Positions 21,400 to 33,165 of a stretch of 64,000 bases of DNA are shown here, in pieces. The stretch is taken from positions 153,703,697-153,767,696 of the forward strand of contig NC_073627.1 of NCBI RefSeq assembly GCF_029407905.1, read 5' to 3'. Below the pieces are notes generated by a model that had not been told where the DNA came from, made no database searches, and saw nothing but the letters and a program-made list of their open reading frames with translations. Every line of letters starts with the position of its first letter. Positions within the stretch are counted from its first letter, which is position 1. The DNA comes from Bubalus kerabau. Lineage: Eukaryota > Chordata > Mammalia > Artiodactyla > Bovidae. The translations under genes were made by a program, and so were the position numbers.

Positions 21400-22642
21400 G
21401 TGCTAAAAGATGATGCTGTTAAAGTGCCACACTCAGTATGCCAGCAAATTTGGAAAACTCAGCAGTGGCCACAAGACTGGAAAAGGTCAGTTTTTATTCC
21501 AATCCCAAAGAAGGGCAATGCCAAAGAATGTTCACACTTCCGCACAATTGCACTCATCTCAGATTCTAGCAAAGTAATGCTCAAAATTGTCCAACCAGGC
21601 TTCAACAGTAAGTGAACTGTGAACTTCCAGATGTTGAAACTGGATTTAGAAAAGGCAGAGGAACCAGAGATCAAATTGCCAACATCTGCTGGATCAATGA
21701 AAAAGCAAGAGAATTAGAGAAAAACATCTACTTCTGCTTTATTGATTATGCCAAAGCCTTTGACTGTGTAGATCACAACACTGTGGGAAATTCTTTGAGA
21801 TGGGAAAATCAGACCTCCTTACCTGCCTCCTGAGAAATCTGTATGCAAGTCAAGAAGCAACAGTTAGAACCAGACATGGAACAACAGATTGGTTCCAAAC
21901 TGGGAAAGGAGTACATCAAGGCTGTATATTGTCACCCTGCTTATTTAACTTATATGCAGAGTTCATCATGAGAAATGCTGGACTGGATGAAGCACAAGCT
22001 AGAATCAAGATTGCCAGGAGAAATATCAACAACTTCAGATACACAGATGACACCACCCTTATGGCAGAAAGCAAAGAGGAACTAAAGAGCCTCTTGATGA
22101 AAGTGAAAGAGGAGAGTGAATAAACTGGCTTAAAACTCAGCATTGAAAAAACTATCAAGGCATCCGGTCCCAAAACTTCATGGCAAATAGATGAGAAAAC
22201 AATGGAAACAGTGACAGACTTTGTTTTCTTGGGCCCCAAAATCACTGCAGATGGTGACTGCAGCCATGAAATTAGAAGTTGCTTTCTCCTTAGAAGGAAA
22301 GTTATGACCAACCTAGACAGCATACTAAAAAGCAGAGACATTATTTTGCCAACAAAGGTCAATCTAGTTAAAGCTATGGCTTTTCCAGTAGTCATGTATG
22401 GATGTGAGAGTTGGACCATAAAGAAAGCTGAGCCCCAAAGAATTGATGTCTATGAACTGTGGTGTTGGAGAAGACTCTTGAGAGTCCATTGGACTGCAGG
22501 GAGATACAACCAGTCCATCCTAAAGGAGATAAGTCTTGGGTGTTCTTTGGAAGGACTGATGCTGAAGCTGAAACTCCAATTCTTTGGCCACCTGATGCGA
22601 AGAACTGAATCACTGGATAACTCTGATGCTAGGAAAGATTGA
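21400..22642 (+). pseudogene. BovB reverse transcriptase fragment, several frameshifts
   Basis: Four plus-strand frames in series give the palm and C-terminal region: WKRSVFIPIPKKGN (21400-21615), FRKGRGTRDQIANICW and FIDYAKAFDCVDH (21612-21833), QGCILSPCLFNLYAE (21800-22123) and VTDFVFLGPKITADGDCSHE (22202-22642). The second palm motif reads RYTDD in place of RYADD, so one catalytic-box residue is changed. The line SLGCSLEGLMLK gives the middle BovB type. Confidence 0.9.
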
Positions 22643-22809
22643 AGGCAGGAGGAGAAAGGGTGACAGAGGATGACGTTTGGATGGCATCACTGACTCAATG
22701 GACATGAGTTTGAGTAAGCTCTGGGAGTTGGTGATGGGCAGGGAAGCCTGGTGTGCTGCAGTCCATGAGGTCACAGAGTTGGACACGACTGAGCTACTGA
22801 ACTGAATCG
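21408..22809 (+). repeat. BovB LINE, 5'-truncated
   Basis: It starts in the finger region of the reverse transcriptase and runs to the gagctactgaactga tail. ATGTGCTAAA at 21398-21407 and ATGCACTAAA at 22810-22819 are a probable target duplication with two changes. Confidence 0.93.
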
Positions 22810-22869
22810 ATGCACTAAATTACATAAAATGAAGTAACACAACATTTTCTCTTATGGTACATTTTTAGG

Positions 22870-22923
22870 CACTAAACTCATTCATTCAGCAAGTATTTAT
22901 TATACTCCAGAGACTGTTTCTTC
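22870..22923 (-). repeat. L2 3' end, left half
   Basis: actcattcattcagcaag and tatttattatac match the reverse complement of the L2 terminus. The element is cut by a BovB and continues at 25787. A likely 9-bp duplication (TGTTTCTTC at 22915-22923, TGTATCCTC at 25787-25795) marks the cut. Confidence 0.75.
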
Positions 22924-23612
22924 TTTTCTTGGGGATGGTTTTGATTCCTATCTACTGTACAATGTCACAAACCTCCCTCCATAGTTCATCAGGCACTCTG
23001 TCTATCGGATCTAGTCCCTTAAATCTATTTCTCACTTCCACTGTATACTCATAAAGGATTTGATTTAGGTCATACCTGAATGGTCTAGTGGTTTTCCCCA
23101 CTTTCTTCAATTTCAGTCTGAATTTGGCAGTAAGGAGTTCATGATCTGAGCCACAGTCAGTTCCCAGTCTTGTTTTTACTGACTGTATACAGCTTCTCCA
23201 TCTTTGGCTACAAAGTATACAATCAATCTGATTTCAGTGTTGACCATCTGGTGATGTCCATGTGTAGAGTCATTGTTGGAAGAGGGTGTTTGCTATGACC
23301 AGTGCGTTCTCTTGGCAGAGCTCTATTAGCCTTTGCCCTGCTTCATTCTGTACACCAAGGCCAAATTTGCCTGTTACTCCAGGTGTTTCTTGACTTCCTA
23401 CTTTTGCATTCCAGTCCCCTATAATGAAAAGGACGTCTTTTTTGGGTGTTAGTTCTAGAAGGTCTTTAGGTCTTCATAGACTCATTCAACTTTAGCTTCT
23501 TCAGCGTTACTGGTCAGAGCATAGACTTGGATTACCGTGATTTTGAATGGTTTGCCTTGGAAACAAACAGAGATCATTCTGTTGTTTTTGAGATTGCATC
23601 CAAGTACTTCAT

Positions 23613-23909
23613 TTAGGACTCTTCTGTTGACTGTGATGGCACTCCATTTATTCTAAGGGATTCTTGCCCACAGTAGTAGATATAATGGTCATCTGAGTTA
23701 AATTCACCCATTCCAGTCCATCTAGGTTCGCTGATTCCTAGAATGTTGATGTTCACTCTTACCATCTCCTGTTTGACCACTTCCAATTTGCCTTGATTCA
23801 TGGACCTAAAATTCCAAGTTCCTATGCAATATTGCTTTTTACAGCATCGGACCTTGCTTCCATCACCAGTCCCATCCACAACTGAGTGTTGTTTTTGCTT
23901 TGGCTCCAT
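23613..23909 (-). pseudogene. BovB endonuclease N-terminal fragment (inverted part)
   Basis: 98 codons start at MEPKQKQHSVVDGTGDGSKV, the natural BovB start. They carry CIGTWNFRSMNQGKLEVVKQ and SEPRWTGMGEF, where the usual glutamate is kept but NV is NF. The frame is lost at SLRINGV. The rest of the endonuclease can be followed to 22924 in broken frames. Confidence 0.85.
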
Positions 23910-24592
23910 CCCTTCATTCTTTCTGGAGTTATTTCTTCACTGATCTCCAATCGCATATTGGGCACCTACCGACCTGGGGAGTTCATCTTTCAGTGTCCTA
24001 TCTTTTTGCCTTTTCATACCGTTCATGGGGTTCTCAAGGCAAGAATACTGAAGTGGTTTGCCATTCCCTTCTCCAGTGGACCATATTTTGTCAGACCTTT
24101 CCACCATGACCTGTCCATCTTGGGTGGCCCCAAGATGGGCTCAATAAAGGACAGAAATTGTATGGACATAACAGAGGCAGAAGATATTAAGAAGAGCTAA
24201 AAAGAATACACAGAAGAACTGTACAAAAAAGATCTTCACGACCCAGATAATCATGATGGTGTGATCACTCACACTCACCTAGAGCCAGATATCCTGGAAT
24301 GTGAAGTCAAGTGGGCCTTAGGAAGCATCACATGAACAAAGCTAGAGGAGGTGATGGAATTCAAGTTGAGCTATTTTAAATCCTAAAAGATGATGCTGTG
24401 AAAGTGCTGCACTCAATACACCAGCAAATTTGGAAAACTCAGCAGTGGCCACAGGACTGAAAAAGGTCCGTTTTCATTCCAATCCCAAAGAAAGGCAATG
24501 CCAAAGAATCCTTAAAGTACCGCACAATTGCACTCATCTCACATTCTAGTACAGTAATGTTCAAAATTCTCTAAGACAGGCTTCAGCAATAT

Positions 24593-25234
24593 GTGAACCG
24601 TGAACTTCCAGATGTTCAAGATGGTTTTAGAAAAGGCAGAGGAACCAGAGATCAAATTGCCAACATCCGTTGGATCATTGGAAAAGCAAGAGAGTTTCAG
24701 AAAAACATCTGTTTCTGCTATGCCAAAACCTTTGACTGTGTGGATCACAATAAACTGTGGAAAATTCTGAAGGAGATGGGAATACCAGACCACCTGACCT
24801 GCCTCTTGAGAAATCTGTATGCAGGTCAGGAAGCAACAGTTAGAACTGGACATGGAACAACAGACTGGTTCCAAATAGGAAAAGGAATACATCAAGGCTG
24901 TACATTGTCACCCTGCTCATTTAACTTCTATGCAGAGTACATCATGAGAAACGCTGGGCTGGAAGGAGCACAAGCTGGAGTCAAGATTGCCGGGAGAAAT
25001 ATCAATAACCTCAGATATGCAGATGACACCACCCTTATGGCAGAAAGTGAAGAAGAACTAAAGAGCTTCTTGATGAAAATGAAAGAGGAGAGTGAAAAAG
25101 TTGGCTTAAAGCTCAACATTCAGAAAACTAAGATAATGGCATCCAGTCCCATCACTTCATGGCAAATAGATGGGGAAACAGTGGAAACAGTGGTTGACTT
25201 TATTATTGGGCTCCAAAATCACTGCAGATGGTGA
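24593..25234 (+). pseudogene. BovB reverse transcriptase fragment (direct part)
   Basis: 213 codons with GFRKGRGTRDQIANIRW, CLLRNLYAGQEATVRTGHG, QGCTLSPCSFNFYAE and NLRYADDTTLMAESEEEL. The usual FIDYAKAFDCVD box is shortened here to CYAKTFDCVD, so motif A is damaged. Downstream (25240-25655) the C-terminal region continues out of frame with ISPGCSLEGLMLKLKLHYFGHL. Confidence 0.88.
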
Positions 25235-25786
25235 TTGCAGCCTTGAAATTAAAAGATGCTTACTCCTTGGAAGGAAAGTTATGACCAACCTAAATAGCAT
25301 ATTAAAAAGTTGAGACATTACTTTGTCAACAAAGGTCCGTCTAGTCAAGGCTGTGGTTTTTCCAGTGGTCATGTATGGATGTGAGAGTTGCACTATAAAG
25401 GATGCTGAGTGCAGAATTGATGCTTTTGAACTGTGGTGTTGAAGAAAACTTTTGAGAGTCCCTTGGACTGCAAGGAGATCCAGCCAGTCCATCCTAAAGG
25501 AGATCAGTCCTGGGTGTTCATTGGAAGGACTGATGTTGAAGCTGAAACTCCACTACTTTGGCCACCTGATGGGAAGAGCTGACTCATTTGAAAAGACTAT
25601 GATTCTGGGAAAGATTGAAGGCAGGAGGAGAAGGGGACAACAAAGGATGAGATGATTGGATGGCATCACCAACTCAATGGACATGAGTTCAGGTAAACTC
25701 CAGGAGTTGGTGATGGACAGGATGGCCTGACATGCTGTGGTTCATGGGGTCACAAAGAGTCAGACATGACTGAGTGACATAACTGA

Positions 25787-26070
25787 TGTATCCTCAGATA
25801 CATCAACAAATAAACTGACAAAGACTCCTGCTTTTTGGAGCATACATTCTAGTAACAAGAAACAAATGAAAATTATAAGCATAATAAATAAGACAACTTG
25901 CAATTTTATGTAATGGAGTAAGGTAAACTTTATGTAGGCTTCCCTGGTGGCTCAGATGGTAGAATCTGCCTGCAATGCAGGAGACCCAGGTATGACATAC
26001 TGAAATTTGAGTAGATTTAAGGGAGGTGAAGATGTGGTCATGTTGATAACTAGGAGAAGAGTATGACAGT
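25787..26070 (-). repeat. L2, right half
   Basis: After the BovB the L2 resumes with agatacatcaacaaataaac, tggagcatacattctag and, past a SINE fragment, gaaatttgagtagattta. The order is that of minus-strand L2. The last part is weak. Confidence 0.6.
25937..25990 (+). repeat. Bov-tA head only
   Basis: About 54 bases of the tRNA-derived head (ggcttccctggtggctcag to gcaggagacccagg) break off before the B box. A 3'-truncated SINE is unusual because these elements insert from the 3' end. Confidence 0.8.
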
Positions 26071-26204
26071 TGGTAAAGCCGCTGAAACGGTCTTCAGAGG
26101 GACTGCTCCAGAAGGAGTGCTAACACTGCTGCTCTTAAGCAGGAATAATCCATTGCACAGTTTAAAATTTGGCTTAGGTAGAAGTAGAGTTAGTTCATCT
26201 CTGA

Positions 26205-26275
26205 CATTAGTCCTCAAACTTTAATACATATCAGAAAAGCATGAAGGGTTTGTTAAAACACAGATTGCTGAAGGC
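26205..26275 (+). repeat. MER5-like fragment
   Basis: tcctcaaactttaatacat and gggtttgttaaaacacagattgctg match the left part of MER5A. Short remnant. Confidence 0.65.
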
Positions 26276-27195
26276 AAGACTTTCACAGTGGTGGCGTAAG
26301 AGTAATGTGGCAAATCACTTCCAAAACTAGAAACAATAAAACTAGAAAAAAATGGTCAATGATCATCATTTCAAGACTGCAAAATTCAACCAAAGGCATA
26401 CAACAAATTGAGAAGTGTTTGTTCAGTACTACCACTGAACTTCAAGTAAGAGCAGGCAGAGTTTGTGGCAGTTTTGCCTGAAGGTAGTCCTGCCCCTAAA
26501 CCCCATCTCTATATGAGACATTTCTATCAGGACACGAAAACTGTACCTTTCTACCAGATGGTGACGATTTGATCTGGAGTAGAGTTTGAGGAAACTCGTG
26601 TCCCTGGGTGTTATTGGAAACAGTAGGAAGTCCAAAAGCAAATAAATGGGGATGAATAGCTGAGATTATGATTCTGGTTGGGGCCAGATGACCAGCAGAC
26701 CAGAATTTAATTAGGAAGTCCAGGCAATGAGGCAGACTTAATGACCTTGATAAGTTCCCACATATTTCAGTCAGAATCTGGAAGGCTGTGCATATGTACA
26801 AGGCCACATGCATACTCAGAAAAGAACAGAGAGCACCTTAGCAATCCTCAAATCTGGCTTAATATGAAGCCACTCACACACACACACACCCCTGTGTGCC
26901 CACATGAGAGAGACAAAAGGGCTGATTGGAAAGTAAAAGAAGTCAGGACAAGTCTGACTTGAATTATGACCTGAATTTTGAAAGAGTTCCCCAGTCACAG
27001 ACAGATCTCTTGACAAAGAGAGGAATCTTCACTCATCCAATGTGTTTGAACACAATCCCTGAGCAATCATCCAATAACCACTAAAGTATACTGACACACA
27101 GTCCCCCAAAAGAATTCAAGCATGGAAACTGAAACAAGAATATAAATGAAGAAAGAAGAAAGAAAGGCTAGAGACATCAGCAGCCACCTTCCAAA
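26276..27195. other. Unassigned DNA with a short (AC)n run
   Basis: No gene. The (AC) dinucleotide run is at about 26873-26890. The right part may already be decayed L1 upstream sequence, but I cannot show it. Confidence 0.4.
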
Positions 27196-29634
27196 GAGAA
27201 TATAGATACCACTGAATAAGTTAAGGCAAATTATCAAAATAGAAAAAAAAAAAAGCAAACAAAAAAAAAAAGAGCAACAGCAACAACACCCATGTTATGA
27301 GGTGGGGAGGGAATCATAATTATTATACTAAATTATCTAAGATGTTTAGGCTTCAACAAAATATTATGAGACAGCCTAAGAAACAGGAAACTGACTTATA
27401 CTTAGGAAAATAAACAATTTATAGAAATTCTCTCTGAGGAGGCCCAAATGTTGAATTAAAAGACAAAGATTCTGAAGCAACTATTATAAAAATGTTCAAA
27501 CATTTGAATAACAACAACAAAAAATAAACAGAGACCCATGATCTGAAAAAATGCGGAGCTTCAGAGATCCATGGAACAACATCCAATGCACCAACATTTG
27601 TGTGACAGAAGTCTAAGAGGAAGGAGAAAGGGAGAAAAAAATATTTGAAGAAAGAATAACCCCTTCACAAAATCCAAAAATTTGATTTTGTTGTGCTGTG
27701 CTTATTCACTCAGTCATGTCCAACTCTTTGTGACCCCATGGACTGTACCACTCCAGGCTCCTCTGTCTATGGGGATTCTCCAGGCAAGAATACTGGAGTG
27801 GGTTGCCAGGCCCTCCTCCAGGGGATCTTCCCAACACAGAGATTGAACCCGCATCTTCTGCATTGGCAGGCAAATTCTTTACCATCTGTGCCACCAGGGA
27901 AACCTACTTGGTTTTAAAAGGCATTAATTTATAGATTTAGAAAGCTCAACAAAGTCCATATCACAGAAATAATGAAAGTCATGGGAAATGAGATGGCATA
28001 TTCAAAGTGCTGAAAGAAAAGAAAAATTAACCAAGAATTCTATATCCAGAAAAATTATTCTTCATAAATTCAAGCAAAATAAAATCATTTCCAGATGAAC
28101 AAAGATTAAGAGAATTCATTGTTAGAAAACCTGTCTTACAAGAAATCATTCAGGCTAAAACTGAAGGAAACCAGAGTGACTCAAGTCCACACAAAGAAGC
28201 ACAGATCACTGGAAGAGGTAAATATGTTGGTAAATATAATAGACTATAATTTTTTCTATTTCCTTTAATCTTATTTTAAAGATTGCATAGAACTATAATT
28301 ATAAAAGCATACCATTGGAGTTATATAAAGATGTTACATTTATGACAATAAAGCACTAAGAAGCTACGTTGGAGCAAAGTTTGCCCATTTTATGAAATTA
28401 ATGTGACATTAATCTGAAGTATATTGCAATAAATCAAGAAAATAAGTCAAATAATATAATAAAAGACAAAGGGAATAAGATGACATACAAAAAATATCAA
28501 CTTAACACAAAAGACAGTAAAAGAGGAAGTAAAAAAAGATCTGAAGAATAAGGAAAACAAATAGAAAAATGCACATAATTCCATTTATATTAATAAGTAC
28601 TTTAAATATGAATGGTTTAAACAGTCCAATCAAAACATAGAGATTATCAGGCCTAATTTGAAAAGCAAACAAAAGGCAAGGTCCAACCATATGAAAAACA
28701 AACAAAGAACAAGGTCCAATCATATGCTGTCTACAAGAGACATACCATAAGTTTGAAAACACAAATAATTTCAGAATACAAGAATGGAAAAAGATATATC
28801 ATGCAAACAGTAACCATAATAGAGCAAGAGCAGCTATACCACTATTAGATAAAATAGATCTTAATTAAAAATATTATTAAAGAGCAACAAAGAAAATATT
28901 TCATAATGATAAAATGGTCAAAGTATCAGAAAAACTTAATTATAAACCTAGACACTTTTAACAACAGAGTCCTAAAACCTGACAAATTTTAAAAGAAAAA
29001 TAATTTAATAATTGTGGTGAAATATTTTAACGCTCCTCTTTCAATAATAGATTAAAAATTATATAGAAAATCAGGAAGGACATAGAAGACATGAATAACA
29101 ATATCAACCAATTAACATAACAGGCATATATAAAACACTCTACCCAATAACAACAGAATTTATATATTTTCAAGTGCATATGAACATTCTCCAGATAGAT
29201 CCTATTCTAGGAAATAAAGCAAATATCAATACATTTTAAAAGATTGAAATCATGCAAAACATGGTCTCCAATGATAATGCATTAAATTATAAATCAAAAA
29301 CAGGTGAGAAAATTGAGAAACTCTCTAATATTTAGAAATTAAATAACACATTTCTGAAAGACCATGGGTCAAAATAGAAATCACAAAAGATATTAAAAAA
29401 TATTTTAAACCAAATGAAAGTAAAAACAAAAATATCAAAATCTGTTTATGCAAATGGAACAAAGATTAGAGTATAATTTATTGCTTTAAGAGACTATATT
29501 AGAAAAGAAAAAAAGATTTTAAATCAATAACCTAAGCTTCCACATTAAGAAACTAGAAAAAAAAATTAATACAAGACAAACAGAAGAAAGGAAATGATAA
29601 ATATTAAGGAGAAGTATAATTCCATTTATAAGAA
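27196..29634 (+). repeat. L1M, from ORF1 3' part through endonuclease and linker
   Basis: About 2.4 kb of plus-strand L1. In order: ORF1-like sequence (ggcatattcaaagtgctg, ccaagaattctatatcc, tacaagaaatcattcagg), the inter-ORF stretch, endonuclease sequence (aacatagagattatcag, ctgtctacaagagacata, atgcaaacagtaaccat, acattctccagatagat) and linker (gaaatcatgcaaaacatg, gaaatcacaaaagatatt). No frame stays open. Split by a Bov-tA at 27690-27907. Confidence 0.82.
27690..27907 (-). repeat. Bov-tA SINE inside L1M
   Basis: Minus-strand copy. Flanks TTGATTTT (27682-27689) and TTGGTTTT (27908-27915) form a probable target duplication, and L1 sequence is continuous across it. Confidence 0.92.
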
Positions 29635-29795
29635 ATGTCCAGACAAGGCAAATCTGTACAGACAAAAAGTAGATTATTGATTATTCAGAGTGGAAGAGAG
29701 GGTATTTAGGGAGATTAATGGTGAGGGTGCATAAGGAATCTCTTGGAGGTGATGAAAATATTCTAAAATTGATTTATGACAAAAATTGCTGTATT
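29635..29795 (+). repeat. L1M 3' end, left part
   Basis: agaaatgtccagacaaggc, acaaaaagtagattatt and gtgatgaaaatattctaaa match an L1M 3' terminal region. It resumes at 30516 after an inserted repeat. Confidence 0.6.
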
Positions 29796-30515
29796 AAGAT
29801 TCTCCAGAGGAACAGAATCAGTAAGATGTACAGAGATTTATATTAATGAATTGGCTCACATGATTATGGAGGCTAAGAATTACCAAGATCTCCAGTTGGT
29901 AAGCTAGAGACACAGGAGAATCAACTGTGTACTTTCATTGTGAGTACGAAGGACTGAGAACATGGAGAGCCAATAGCATTAGTTTCAGTCCAAAAACTGG
30001 CAGGCTCGAGGCTTAAGAAGAACTAAGTTTGAGTACAAGGCAAAAAAAACCACTGATATCACAGCTTAAGAAGTCAGAAAGACAGGAGTTTTCTATTTAG
30101 CCTTTTTGTTCTATACAAGTCCTCAATTGATTATACGAGACCCACCCACACTAGGGGCAGGGTCCTCCCCAATGGCTCAGTGGTAAAGAATCCTTCTACA
30201 AGGCAGGAGCTGCAGTAGACATGGGTTCGATTCCTGGGTCAGGAAGATCCTCTGGAGAAGGATATGGCAACCCAATCCAGTATCCTTGCCTGGAGAATCC
30301 CATGGACAAGAGGAGCCTGGCAGGCCATAGTGTTACAAAGAATCGGACACAACTGAAGTGGCTTAGCATGGCATGGGCACCCAAATTAGGGAGGGCAATT
30401 GGTTCACTCAGTCTACTGATTCAAAAGTTAATCTCATCTAGCAATACCCTCATTGACATACCCAGAATAATGTCTGAAAAGCCTATGGCCCAACCAAGTT
30501 GGCACATAAAAGTAA
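29796..30515 (+). repeat. Unnamed old mammalian repeat, split by a SINE
   Basis: Phrases such as agattctccagaggaacag, gaattggctcacatgatta, ctactgattcaaaagttaatctc and ttggcacataaaagtaac occur together in many mammals in this order. The element is about 500 bp without its SINE and lies inside the L1M 3' end. I do not assign a family. Confidence 0.55.
30156..30377 (+). repeat. Bov-tA SINE with 13-bp target duplication
   Basis: CACCCACACTAGG (30143-30155) and CACCCAAATTAGG (30378-30390) flank a complete plus-strand copy; two positions differ. Confidence 0.93.
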
Positions 30516-30640
30516 CTATTTGTACAACTTTGCAAACTTGCTAAAACATCTTTGAACTGTACACTTGAAATTTGTGATCTACATAACAGATAAAATATAT
30601 CCTAATAAAGTTACTAATAAAATAGAAAAAAACTCCACAA
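30516..30640 (+). repeat. L1M 3' end, right part
   Basis: ttgaactgtacacttgaaa and taataaagttactaataaa complete the 3' terminal region that began at 29635. Confidence 0.6.
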
Positions 30641-31480
30641 AAATCAGTAAAATAATACCACAATGAGATATCATCTCACACTCATTAGAATGGCCATCAT
30701 CAAAAAGTCTACAAACAATAAATCCTGGGAAGGGTGTGGAGAAAAGGGAACCCTCTTACACTGTTGGTGGGAATGCAAACTGGTACAGCCCACTATGGAG
30801 AACAGTGTGGAGATTCCTTTAAAAACTGGGAATAGAACTACTATATGACCCAGCAATCCCACTGCTGGGCATACACCTCAAAGAAACCAGAATTGAAAGT
30901 GACACATGTACCCCAATGTTCATTGAAGCACTATTTACAATAGCTAGGACATGAAAGCAATCAGTCCTGGGTGTTCATTGGAAGGACTGATGCTGAGACT
31001 GAAACTCCAATACTTTGGCCACCTCATGCGAACAGTTGACTCATTGGAAAAGACCCTCATGCTGGGAGGGATTGGGGGCAGAAGGAGAAGGGGACGACAG
31101 AGGATGAGATGGCTGGATGGCATCACCAACTCTATGCACATGAGTTTGGGTGAACTCCGGGAGTTGGTGATGGACAGGGAGGCCTGGTGTTCTGCAATCC
31201 ATGGGGTCACAAAGAGTTGGGCACGACTGAGCGGCTGAACTGAACTGAGGACATGAAAGCAACCTAGATGTCCATCGACAGATGAATGAATAAGGAAGTT
31301 GTTGTACATAAGCACAATGGAATATCACTCAGGTATGTAAAGGAACGCATTAGAGTCAGGCCTAATGAGGTGGATGAAACTGGAGCCTATTATGCAGAGT
31401 GAAATAAGGAAAAGACAAATGCTGTGTATCAGTGCATTTATATGGAATTTAGAAAGATGGTAATGACACAGACATTGGAC
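30641..31480 (+). repeat. L1 ORF2 C-terminal part, split by BovB
   Basis: 30663-30848 translates to MRYHLTLIRMAIIKKSTNNKSWEGCGEKGTLLHCWWECKLVQP, the conserved end of L1 ORF2. After the BovB at 30961-31247 it continues with cctagatgtccatcgacag, cacaatggaatatcactc and gtgaaataaggaaaag. Its frame is broken by stops. Confidence 0.88.
30961..31247 (+). repeat. Short BovB 3' end with 15-bp target duplication
   Basis: 287 bp of BovB end. AGGACATGAAAGCAA is present exactly at 30946-30960 and 31248-31262, the longest perfect duplication in the window, so the insertion is fairly recent. It keeps a plus-strand frame (LEGLMLRLKLQYFGHLMRTVDSLEKTLMLGGIGG) over most of its length. Confidence 0.96.
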
Positions 31481-33057
31481 TTACTGGACAAAGACTAAAA
31501 CAATATGATTAAAAAACTAAAGGAATTCAGGAAAATGATTCATGAAAATAATGAGAATATCAACAAAGAGTTATAAATTCTTTTTTAAAAGAACCAAACA
31601 GAAATTCCAAAGCTGAAAAATACAGCATTACACTAATACCAAAACCAGACAAAGACACCACAGGAAAAGAAAAACTATAGACCAATATGTTTTATGAATA
31701 TTGATGCAAAAATTTTCAGCAAATGCTATCACAACAAAAGCTACAGCATATTCAAAGATTAGATACCATGATCAAGTGAAATTTATTCCTGGGACACAAA
31801 GATAGCTCAACATACAAAAATCAATCAGAATAATACACCACATTAACAAAATGAAGTGATGAAAGAATACATGTAGATTGATGAAAAGGACCCCATAAAT
31901 AAATAAAGTCAGATTTTACCACAATAAAAGAGAGAAATAAATCTTCCCACAAAGAAAAATTCCTAATCCAGATGACTTCACTGGTGAATCGAGGAAGAAC
32001 TGATTGTATGAGACCAGTATTATCCCGATAACAAAGCTAGGCAAAGGCATCACAAGAAAAGAAACATATAAACCAATAATTCCAATAAATACAGACCAAA
32101 AGGTTCTCAATAAAATATTAACAAACTTAATCCATCAATGTATAAAAATGCTTATTCAATATTATCAAATAAGATTTATCCCACGAATGCTTTATACTTG
32201 ATTTAGGAACAAGACAAGGATGTGCATTTTACCACTACTGTTCAACATAGTGCTGGAAGTTCCAGCCAGAATAATAAGGCAAAAACAAAACAAAAACAGA
32301 AGATGGAAATTAAAGGCATCCAGATTGGAACAAAGAAATAAATCTGTCTTCTGTCACAGATGATATAGTCTTATACATAGAAATTCCTAAGTATCCCATA
32401 AAAAGAACCCATTAGAAATAATAAACAAGTTCAGCAACATCACAGGATAGCAAATGAATATGCAAAAACCAGTTGTATTTCTATACACTAAGAAAATAAT
32501 TCCACGCATAACAACATTAAAGGAAACAACTTAGGAATACATTTCACAAAAAAAAAATGTAAGACTTATACACTAAAAACTATAAAATATTACTGAGAAA
32601 GGTCAAAGAGTTAAATAAATGGAGAGCTATTTCATATTCATAATGGAAGACAATAGTGTTAGGGTGACCATTTTTCCTAAGTTGACTTATGACTTTAATG
32701 TTACTATCTATCAAAGTACCAGCAGGCTATTTCACAGAAAAAACTGACCCTGAAAATGATATGGAAATGTAGAGTACCCATATAGCCAAAATTATTTTGA
32801 AAAAGAACAAATTTAGAAGGGTCAATTACCAGTTTCAAAATGTCTTATAAAGCTGTAGCAACTAAAATTTTGTAATACAGGTGTATCTGCAGATATATAG
32901 ATCTATGGAAGAAAAGTGAAAATTCAGCCATAAACCTTACATTTATGGTCAATGTATGTACAACAAAAATGCAAAAGCAGACCATTAGAGGAAAGATAGT
33001 TTTCCAGTAATGTCAATAAATTGGATATCTACGCATTAAGATGAATTTGACAAAAAG
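31481..33057 (+). repeat. L1M mosaic: ORF1 piece, then two reverse transcriptase pieces
   Basis: 31481-31625 is ORF1-like (cattggacttactggac, aatgagaatatcaac). 31626-31905 and 31935-33057 both contain the start of the ORF2 palm region (compare ctaataccaaaaccagac with attatcccgataacaaag), so at least two L1 copies are joined. The second has ggaacaagacaaggatgtgc and ctgttcaacatagtgctgg, the QGCPLSPLLFN box. Stops everywhere. Confidence 0.72.
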
Positions 33058-33165
33058 TCAACAAACTTTTTGGTAAACAGCTAGATAGTAAAATTTTGTG
33101 CTTCGTGACCTTAGCACTTTTGTTGCAACTACTCAACTCTGCTGCTGCATTGAATTCTTTTGTGT
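33058..33165. repeat. Old DNA-transposon-like fragment, family not named
   Basis: aactttttggtaaacagct, agatagtaaaattttgtgc and gttgcaactactcaactctgc are phrases of a short non-autonomous element common in mammals, which I believe to be hAT-like. Nothing recognised in 33166-33346. Confidence 0.4.

Larger units (their letters stand above)
22924..25786. repeat. BovB LINE with inverted 5' segment (twin-priming form)
   Basis: 22924 to about 24131 is minus-strand BovB, from the start of the reverse transcriptase back to the 5' leader. From about 24132 to 25786 it is plus-strand BovB, from the linker to the 3' tail. Roughly 250 bp of BovB between the two segments are missing. The flanking L2 is continuous once this block is removed, so both halves arrived together. 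This is the layout left by twin priming in LINE insertions. Confidence 0.85.

Noticed and set aside
22786..22923. The plus-strand BovB ending at 22809 and the inverted segment from 22924 as one rearranged element
   Set aside because: The first copy has its own tail and likely target duplication, and L2 sequence lies between them.
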